From NCBI RefSeq assembly GCF_035306585.1, contig NZ_DATGNU010000010.1, forward strand, positions 39,920 through 103,919: a stretch of DNA of 64,000 nucleotides, read 5' to 3'. The notes under the pieces are model-generated. The model did no database searches. It was not told where the DNA came from and worked only from the letters and a program-made list of their open reading frames with translations. Below, one piece after another: positions 59,089 through 64,000 of the stretch (position 1 is the stretch's first letter; each line of letters begins with the position of its first letter). A program made the position numbers and the translations under genes. Source of the DNA: Galbibacter sp035306585. Lineage in GTDB: Bacteria > Bacteroidota > Bacteroidia > Flavobacteriales > Flavobacteriaceae.

Positions 59089-59370
59089 TTAAGCCTTGGA
59101 AACAGAAAGTTTATTTAACTCCTCAATCAGGGCATTGGCCTTGGTTTCCAACTCCTTGTTAACGTCCTTAAGATGAGCCTTTCTATTTTCTACTGATTTA
59201 TCATTCACCTTCTCAATAAGTGTATCAAAAGTTGCAATTGCCTTATCTATAATCTTATCACCTTCTTTTGAGTTTGGATTTTCAGTGCTGATTTCCCAAA
59301 TGTAAACCGCCTCAATAATGTCTCCTAGTACATTATTAATATCCCTTTTTAAATTTCTAACACTTGCCAT
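59089..59370 (-). CDS. Small alpha-helical protein of unknown function
   Basis: A 93-residue, charged, probably all-helical cytoplasmic protein without a signal or membrane segment. Regions such as VRNLKRDINNVLGDIIEAVYIWE and KAHLKDVNKELETKANALIEELNKL could form a helical hairpin or coiled coil. The function is not recognised. It stands alone between the tRNA gene and manA. Confidence 0.82.
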   Translation of the reverse strand: MASVRNLKRDINNVLGDIIEAVYIWEISTENPNSKEGDKIIDKAIATFDTLIEKVNDKSVENRKAHLKDVNKELETKANALIEELNKLSVSKA

Positions 59371-59403
59371 TTGATTCTATTTTTTTGCAAAAATAAGCTA
59401 ATT

Positions 59404-60408
59404 TCACAAATAAACCTCTAAAATTTTCGCATCTGCAGCACTAATTACTACATCATTGGCCATGGCAGGAACCAAAACAGTCTGTCCCATACTCAAATTT
59501 TCGGTATGTTCTCCAATTTTAATTTGAGCTTTTCCGTCCACACAAAGATAGATACTAAAAGAATCTCGATTAACGAGCTGTTGTACATAGGTCCCTTGTA
59601 CGTTTAAATAATTGGTTACAAAGTATGGACAGTTGACCATATTATTGGTCGTATTAGATTGCTTAGGGTAATCCACCTTAAAATCATTCCTTAACGAATA
59701 ATCAATAGCATCCACGGCGAGCTCCGTATGAAGTTCTCTAGTATGACCGTCTTTATCCTTTCGTTGGTAATCATAAATCCTGTATGTAATATCGGAGGTC
59801 TGTTGAATCTCCGCTAGCAAAATTCCAGCTCCAATGGCATGCACCTTTCCAGTATTTATAAAATAGGTATCCCCTGCCTGAACTTCCTCATGATTTAAAA
59901 TATCCATTAGCTGCCCTTTCTTAAGATATTCCAAATAATCCTCTTTGGTCAATTCTTGATTGAAACCAACAATAAGTTTAGCCCCTGGATCAGCTTGCAT
60001 CACATGCCACATTTCAGTTTTACCAAAAGAGTTATGACGCTTTTTGGCCAATTCATCATTAGGGTGCAATTGCACGGATAAATCCAATCGTGCATCGATG
60101 AATTTTATAAGGATAGGAAACTTTGTACCAAATCGCTCATAAACAGAATTCCCTAATATATTCGAAGTATATGTATCTAGTAATTCCTGAAGATCCCTTC
60201 CCTTTAATGCGCCATTGGACACTTGCGTCACGTTACCTTCCACTCCCGAAATCTCCCAACTCTCAGAGGCTGTCTCGGTTTTCACATCCTTTTTCAACAC
60301 CTCTTTTAATTTAACTCCACCCCATAGATACTCCTTAAATATTGGGGTGAACTTTATTGGATAACATAGATGATCTACCGTATTCTTATCATGGTTTAAA
60401 CTTTCCAT
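59404..60408 (-). CDS. manA: Mannose-6-phosphate isomerase, class I
   Basis: A 334-residue zinc enzyme that interconverts mannose 6-phosphate and fructose 6-phosphate. It has the two cupin lobes with LYPIKFTPIFKEYLWGG-like start (CYPIKFTPIFKEYLWGGVKL), the zinc ligands in SVQLHPNDELAKKRH and GKTEMWHVMQADPGA, HAIGAGILLAEIQQTSDITYRIYDYQRKD in the second lobe, and the catalytic Arg in YRIYDYQR. Length agrees with the short bacterial class I form. It follows queD by 54 bases on the same strand. Confidence 0.93.
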   Translation of the reverse strand: MESLNHDKNTVDHLCYPIKFTPIFKEYLWGGVKLKEVLKKDVKTETASESWEISGVEGNVTQVSNGALKGRDLQELLDTYTSNILGNSVYERFGTKFPILIKFIDARLDLSVQLHPNDELAKKRHNSFGKTEMWHVMQADPGAKLIVGFNQELTKEDYLEYLKKGQLMDILNHEEVQAGDTYFINTGKVHAIGAGILLAEIQQTSDITYRIYDYQRKDKDGHTRELHTELAVDAIDYSLRNDFKVDYPKQSNTTNNMVNCPYFVTNYLNVQGTYVQQLVNRDSFSIYLCVDGKAQIKIGEHTENLSMGQTVLVPAMANDVVISAADAKILEVYL

Positions 60409-60462
60409 CTGAGGTTTTTAAATTAAAATATATTATATAATTGATCAGGTAGGTATGCCTAC

Positions 60463-60867
60463 TTACCCCTTATAGGTAACAAAATTTCTTGGAGTCTCGT
60501 AGAGAACGATCTCCAATTCAAAATCTTTAAGATGTGGTTTTAATCGATTGTAAATCACCACGGCAATGTTTTCAACCGTGGGATTGAGGTGTTTAAACTC
60601 CTCTACTTCAATATTTAGGTTTTTATGATCCAAATGCTCTTCGATCTCTCTTTGAACCAATTGTTTTAATACCTTTAAGTCAATCACAAAACCAGTTTCA
60701 GGATCCACCTCCCCTGTTACGCTGACGATTAACTCATAATTATGGCCGTGGAAATTAGGATTACTACATTTACCAAAAACCTCAAGGTTCTTAGCATCAT
60801 CCCACTGTTTCTTATACAGACGGTGAGCAGCATTAAAATGCGCTTTTCTACTTACTTTTAATTTCAT
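60463..60867 (-). CDS. queD: 6-carboxy-5,6,7,8-tetrahydropterin synthase family protein
   Basis: A 134-residue enzyme of the PTPS/QueD family, which converts dihydroneopterin triphosphate in the queuosine pathway. The zinc His set is in KAHFNAAHRLY and NFHGHNYELIV; FGKCSNPNFHGHNY contains the catalytic Cys and the QueD-type spacing, and GFVIDLKVLKQLVQREI, DHKNLN and TVENIAVVIYNRL follow. Members of this family can also make tetrahydrobiopterin precursors. It overlaps idi by four bases. Confidence 0.9.
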   Translation of the reverse strand: MKLKVSRKAHFNAAHRLYKKQWDDAKNLEVFGKCSNPNFHGHNYELIVSVTGEVDPETGFVIDLKVLKQLVQREIEEHLDHKNLNIEVEEFKHLNPTVENIAVVIYNRLKPHLKDFELEIVLYETPRNFVTYKG

Positions 60868-61406
60868 AATACATTGGTGGATTTCTGCTCAATATGAACA
60901 TAAAATTTTTCAAATATAATTTTAAACCACGCGGTGTAATGATCTGGATTAATAGCAATATCAGCTTTGATATCTTTGAGCGACATCCATTTCCACGAAG
61001 CTACTTCATCTGGATTTGGCACTGGCTCCTGGTTATACTTCCCAACCATTATATGGTCATATTCATGCTCGGTAAGTCCATTGTCAAATGGAGCATGATA
61101 AATAAAAGACAGTACTTCTTCAAGCTCTGTGGTAAAGCCCATTTCCTCCTGCAACCTCCTTTTCCCCGCCGCAATATTACTTTCTCCATCACGTTGATGA
61201 CTACAACAGGTATTGGTCCACAGTCCAGGCGAGTGGTACTTATGGGCAGCCCGCTGCTGTAACATGGTCTCCCCTTTATCATTAAAAACAAACACAGAAA
61301 AAGCGCGGTGCAACAATGCCTTCTCATGAGCTTCAATTTTTTCCATCAACCCAATTTGTCGATCATCTTTGTCAACCAAAACAACCTTTTCTTTCTCTTT
61401 ATACAT
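60864..61406 (-). CDS. idi: Isopentenyl-diphosphate delta-isomerase, type I
   Basis: A 180-residue Nudix-like enzyme that interconverts isopentenyl and dimethylallyl diphosphate. HRAFSVFVFNDKGETMLQQRAAHKYHSPGLWTNTCCSHQRDGES is the family hallmark: the Cys in TNTCCSH and Glu in HEYDHIMVG are catalytic. It starts the idi-queD-manA cluster. Type I is the Mg/Zn dependent class. Confidence 0.95.
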   Translation of the reverse strand: MYKEKEKVVLVDKDDRQIGLMEKIEAHEKALLHRAFSVFVFNDKGETMLQQRAAHKYHSPGLWTNTCCSHQRDGESNIAAGKRRLQEEMGFTTELEEVLSFIYHAPFDNGLTEHEYDHIMVGKYNQEPVPNPDEVASWKWMSLKDIKADIAINPDHYTAWFKIIFEKFYVHIEQKSTNVL

Positions 61407-61429
61407 CGTATTTTTTTAATTTTAATAAT

Positions 61430-61445
61430 AAGGGGGTATCCCCTT
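61430..61445. repeat. Short GC-rich hairpin in the idi leader
   Basis: AAGGGG and CCCCTT pair around a four-base loop, 24 bases upstream of the idi ATG, within an AT-rich region. It could form in the idi leader RNA. Confidence 0.4.
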
Positions 61446-61617
61446 TATGAAGCTTTAAAAATACATCAACAAAACTACAAAAAAGGTTAAGTAATTCCCA
61501 AAACATATAAACTCGACAAAAGCACAAGTTTATAGAACCTGTATAAATCAGAGCCACAACTCTAAAGAACTACTTTAGATGTTTTAAAGTTTATGCGTGC
61601 TTTTGATATAAATAGTT

Positions 61618-61625
61618 TAATTTTG
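61618..61625 (+). promoter_or_regulatory. -7 element of prfC
   Basis: TAATTTTG matches the consensus and ends 20 bases before the prfC ATG. No TTG at the normal -33 distance. Confidence 0.45.
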
Positions 61626-61645
61626 CACCTCTTTAATTTAAAGAG

Positions 61646-63235
61646 ATGCAGCTAGAAAAAGAAATTAATAAAAGAAGGACCTTTGGGATCATATCCCATC
61701 CAGATGCAGGAAAGACCACATTAACTGAAAAACTATTACTTTTTGGAGGCGCCATACAAGAAGCTGGAGCTGTAAAAAGTAATAAAATTAAAAAAGGAGC
61801 CACGAGTGACTTCATGGAGATTGAACGTCAAAGAGGGATTTCTGTAGCTACTTCGGTACTAGCCTTTAATTATAAAGACAAAAAGATCAACATCCTTGAC
61901 ACCCCAGGTCACAAGGATTTTGCGGAGGATACTTTTAGAACCCTTACTGCTGTAGATAGTGTTATCGTTGTCATTGACGTAGCTAAAGGGGTTGAAGAAC
62001 AAACACTAAAATTAGTCCAAGTTTGTCGTATGCGCAAAATTCCAATGATTGTCTTTATCAACAAATTGGACAGAGAAGGAAAAGATGCTTTTGATCTTTT
62101 AGATGAAGTCGAGCAGAATCTCGGGTTAAAAATATGCCCGTTAAGCTATCCCATCGGAATGGGATATGACTTTAAAGGAATCTACAATATATGGGAGAAA
62201 AACATTAATCTCTTTAGTGGAAACAATAAGAAAAACATCAAGGACACTATTGCATTTGATGATATCGAGAGTCCAGAGCTTGAGAAACTTATTGGTACAG
62301 ACGAAGCTAGTGAGTTAAGGACAGACTTAGAACTCATTGCTGAGGTATACCCCGACTTCGATAGAGAGGCTTATATTAAAGGAGAATTACAACCTGTGTT
62401 TTTTGGATCGGCATTAAACAATTTCGGGGTACGTGAGCTTCTGGATTGCTTTATCACCATTGCACCTCCCCCACTACCTAAAAAAGCAGAGGAGCGCATG
62501 GTCACCCCTACGGAAAATACCTTTAGCGGGTTTGTATTTAAAATCCATGCCAATATGGATCCAAAACACAGAGATCGCTTGGCTTTTGTTAAGATCGTCT
62601 CTGGTACTTTTGAACGCAATAAACCTTACCTACATGTAAGACACCAAAAGAAGCTAAAGTTTGCAAGTCCAAATGCTTTTTTTGCCGAAAAAAAGGAAAT
62701 TGTTGATGTATCTTATGCTGGAGATATTGTCGGTTTACACGATACAGGAAATTTTAAAATCGGGGATACTTTAACTGAAGGAGAACCGTTAAACTTCAAA
62801 GGAATTCCAAGCTTCTCTCCTGAACACTTCCGTTATATAAACAATGCCGATCCAATGAAATCTAAACAATTAGAAAAAGGCATCACCCAGCTCATGGATG
62901 AAGGGGTAGCTCAGTTATTTACTCTGCAATTAAACAATAGGAAAATTATTGGTACTGTTGGAGCCCTTCAATATGAAGTAATCCAATACCGATTAGAACA
63001 TGAGTATGGTGCAAAATGTAGTTACGAGAACTTTCCTGTGCACAAAGCCTGTTGGGTAGAAGCAGACGACCCTAATAATGAAGAATTCGCTGAGTTCAAA
63101 CGTGTTAAGCAAAAGTTCCTAGCTCATGATAAACAAGGACAACTGGTCTTCTTAGCAGACTCTCCTTTTTCAATACAAATGACACAGCAAAAATATCCGA
63201 GCGTGAAATTGCATTTTGTATCGGAATTCAAATGA
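61646..63235 (+). CDS. prfC: Peptide chain release factor 3
   Basis: A 529-residue translational GTPase that removes RF1/RF2 from the ribosome after termination. G motifs: ISHPDAGKTTLTEKLL (G1), the switch I segment with RQRGISVATSV, DTPGHKDFAEDTFRTL (G3), FINKLDREGKD (G4). Domain II and the RF3-specific end with FSGFVFKIHANMDPKHRDRLAFVKIVSG and VGALQYEVIQYRLEHEYGA match RF3 and not EF-G. Length as in E. coli (529). Confidence 0.97.
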   Translation: MQLEKEINKRRTFGIISHPDAGKTTLTEKLLLFGGAIQEAGAVKSNKIKKGATSDFMEIERQRGISVATSVLAFNYKDKKINILDTPGHKDFAEDTFRTLTAVDSVIVVIDVAKGVEEQTLKLVQVCRMRKIPMIVFINKLDREGKDAFDLLDEVEQNLGLKICPLSYPIGMGYDFKGIYNIWEKNINLFSGNNKKNIKDTIAFDDIESPELEKLIGTDEASELRTDLELIAEVYPDFDREAYIKGELQPVFFGSALNNFGVRELLDCFITIAPPPLPKKAEERMVTPTENTFSGFVFKIHANMDPKHRDRLAFVKIVSGTFERNKPYLHVRHQKKLKFASPNAFFAEKKEIVDVSYAGDIVGLHDTGNFKIGDTLTEGEPLNFKGIPSFSPEHFRYINNADPMKSKQLEKGITQLMDEGVAQLFTLQLNNRKIIGTVGALQYEVIQYRLEHEYGAKCSYENFPVHKACWVEADDPNNEEFAEFKRVKQKFLAHDKQGQLVFLADSPFSIQMTQQKYPSVKLHFVSEFK

Positions 63236-63260
63236 TATATCACCCAAGAAATACGCCATA

Positions 63261-63293
63261 AAAAAGCCCCAACATAAAGAAGGGGCTTTTTAA
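63261..63293. terminator. Bidirectional terminator between prfC and the DUF4293 gene
   Basis: AAAAAGCCCC (63261-63270) and GGGGCTTTTT (63282-63291) form a 10-bp stem flanked by A and T runs between converging genes. Confidence 0.85.
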
Positions 63294-63319
63294 CGCACTA
63301 ATATACTAAGATGTTAGGT

Positions 63320-63730
63320 TTATCGTAACCGATCAACAGATTTTACGAGATCTTCGTCCTTTTTAATAGCCTTATTGGCCAACACTAAAAAAACGATAGA
63401 AACAATAGGGAGAAGCATCCCAATACCCTTCTCAGAAATATTACTTTCTCCGGATAAAGCTAGCGACCGATAAACGAAAAATCCTAGTAAAAAAAGATTA
63501 AGTATCATGTTCAGTCTGTTAATAACAAACTGATTTTTTCTATTCTTATACATAAATATTGCGATAAGCGCCAGAAGTGTTACTACACCAAAACAACCTA
63601 GTATCATTAACTCATTTTGCGCATAAACTTGGTTGGCTTGTCCATCCGTCCATAAAGGCAACAAAAAAGGCAATCCCGCACTAATAAGGACTACGACAAG
63701 TAAATATATAGATTGAATGCGCTGTATCAC
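63320..63730 (-). CDS. DUF4293 family membrane protein
   Basis: A 136-residue inner-membrane protein with four predicted helices (about 7-26, 41-60, 70-90, 102-118). MIQRIQSIYLLVVVLISAGLPFLLPLW is the family's start, and the central LIAIFMYKNRKNQFVINRLNMILN and FLVLANKAIKKDEDLVKSVDRLR parts agree. The family is confined to Bacteroidota and often lies beside rho, as here. Function unknown. Confidence 0.9.
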   Translation of the reverse strand: MIQRIQSIYLLVVVLISAGLPFLLPLWTDGQANQVYAQNELMILGCFGVVTLLALIAIFMYKNRKNQFVINRLNMILNLFLLGFFVYRSLALSGESNISEKGIGMLLPIVSIVFLVLANKAIKKDEDLVKSVDRLR

Positions 63731-63780
63731 AAATTTTAATTTTGTTAGGCAAAAATAATGTTCTTTTCTAAAAAATATGC

Positions 63781-63809
63781 TTGTTTATTAAAATAAATTT
63801 GTAATATTG
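63781..63809 (+). promoter_or_regulatory. Promoter of rho
   Basis: TTG at 63781-63783, an 18-base spacer and TAATATTG at 63802-63809 (one mismatch). It would give a leader of about 107 bases, which fits autoregulation of rho in other bacteria. Predicted from sequence only. Confidence 0.4.
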
Positions 63810-63923
63810 CGTAGTCAATTCGAAACGAGTACTTTACTTCATTTGATTTTGTACTTCTAATTTTTTTTCAAAACAACAATCATAATTTACCTCAGACCAA
63901 ATAATAATTTATTTATTTAATCA

Positions 63924-64000
63924 ATGTTTGAAATTTCAGATTTAAAGGCAAAAAAGCTTGCCGAACTACATGAGATTGCTAGAGTGGCTGGTATTCCAAA
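63924..64000 (+). CDS. rho: Transcription termination factor Rho, 5' part
   Basis: The reading frame starts at the ATG at 63924 and runs off the window after 25 codons. The visible start MFEISDLKAKKLAELHEIAR is the N-terminal SAP-like helix region of Rho (compare the usual MNLxELKxxxLxELxxIA pattern). The neighbouring DUF4293 gene supports this, as the two are often divergent in Bacteroidota. Too short for more. Confidence 0.8.
   Translation, partial: MFEISDLKAKKLAELHEIARVAGIP

Overview
The window looks like a chromosomal segment of a marine-type member of the Flavobacteriaceae (phylum Bacteroidota). Evidence is the low G+C content, a gldI gliding-motility gene, many lipoproteins with short signal peptides, family content (DUF5683, DUF4293, DUF6122, WbqC), and promoters with the Bacteroidota -7 element TAnnTTTG, sometimes with TTG about 17-21 bases upstream. 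No phage, insertion sequence, CRISPR array or rRNA was seen. One tRNA (Thr, anticodon TGT) lies at 58947-59020. The window is cut inside rdgB on the left and rho on the right.

Layout. 1-3933: housekeeping genes (rdgB end, DEAD-box helicase, a carboxypeptidase-regulatory-like exported protein, trmH). 4230-9567: a probable transport/catabolic operon with an exported PIG-L deacetylase fused to a ThuA-like domain, a 33-residue membrane miniprotein, a sodium:solute symporter and a Gfo/Idh/MocA oxidoreductase. 9593-11051: three small genes of unknown function; the first two encode unrelated-looking membrane-targeted proteins that end in the same motif, LFPFHGF(S/T). 11707-25990: a minus-strand L-fucose utilisation locus with two GH29 and one GH95 fucosidases, a FucP-type permease, a mutarotase, all five steps of the non-phosphorylative fucose route, a lactate-oxidising flavoenzyme and an AraC regulator. 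26202-30734: udk, a DivIC/FtsB-like gene and both methylmalonyl-CoA mutase subunits. 30807-38746: a nitrite/NO module with an Rrf2 Fe-S regulator, quinol NO reductase, Ric repair protein, a polytopic membrane protein, a SCO protein, a sulfatase-modifying-factor-like protein and a cytochrome-c-fused NirK. 38943-64000: mostly core genes (SDR, parAB, dapB, lepB, two rhomboids, mutL, ribH, recF, ndk, nrnA, gldI, a cyclophilin-FKBP fusion, manA, queD, idi, prfC, rho start).

How genes work together. The fucose locus should free fucose in the periplasm or outside the cell, import it, and convert it through fuconolactone, fuconate, 2-keto-3-deoxyfuconate and its 4-keto form to pyruvate plus lactate, with lactate then oxidised to pyruvate. 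It has no SusC/SusD pair or sulfatase in this window. In the nitrogen module NirK makes NO, NorZ removes it and Ric repairs damaged iron centres. Three matching 16-bp operators (7-2-7 dyads ending TTGTCCT) lie in front of rrf2, norZ and nirK and suggest one NO-responsive Rrf2 regulon. The nirK promoter also carries a CRP/FNR-like dyad near -42.

Most unexpected sequence-level signals: the twin FPFHGF C-termini, the shared Rrf2 operators, a near-perfect long hairpin inside the ribH reading frame, a perfect 11-bp dyad before the 34529 membrane protein gene, and an Asn in place of the catalytic Lys in the presumed fucose dehydrogenase.
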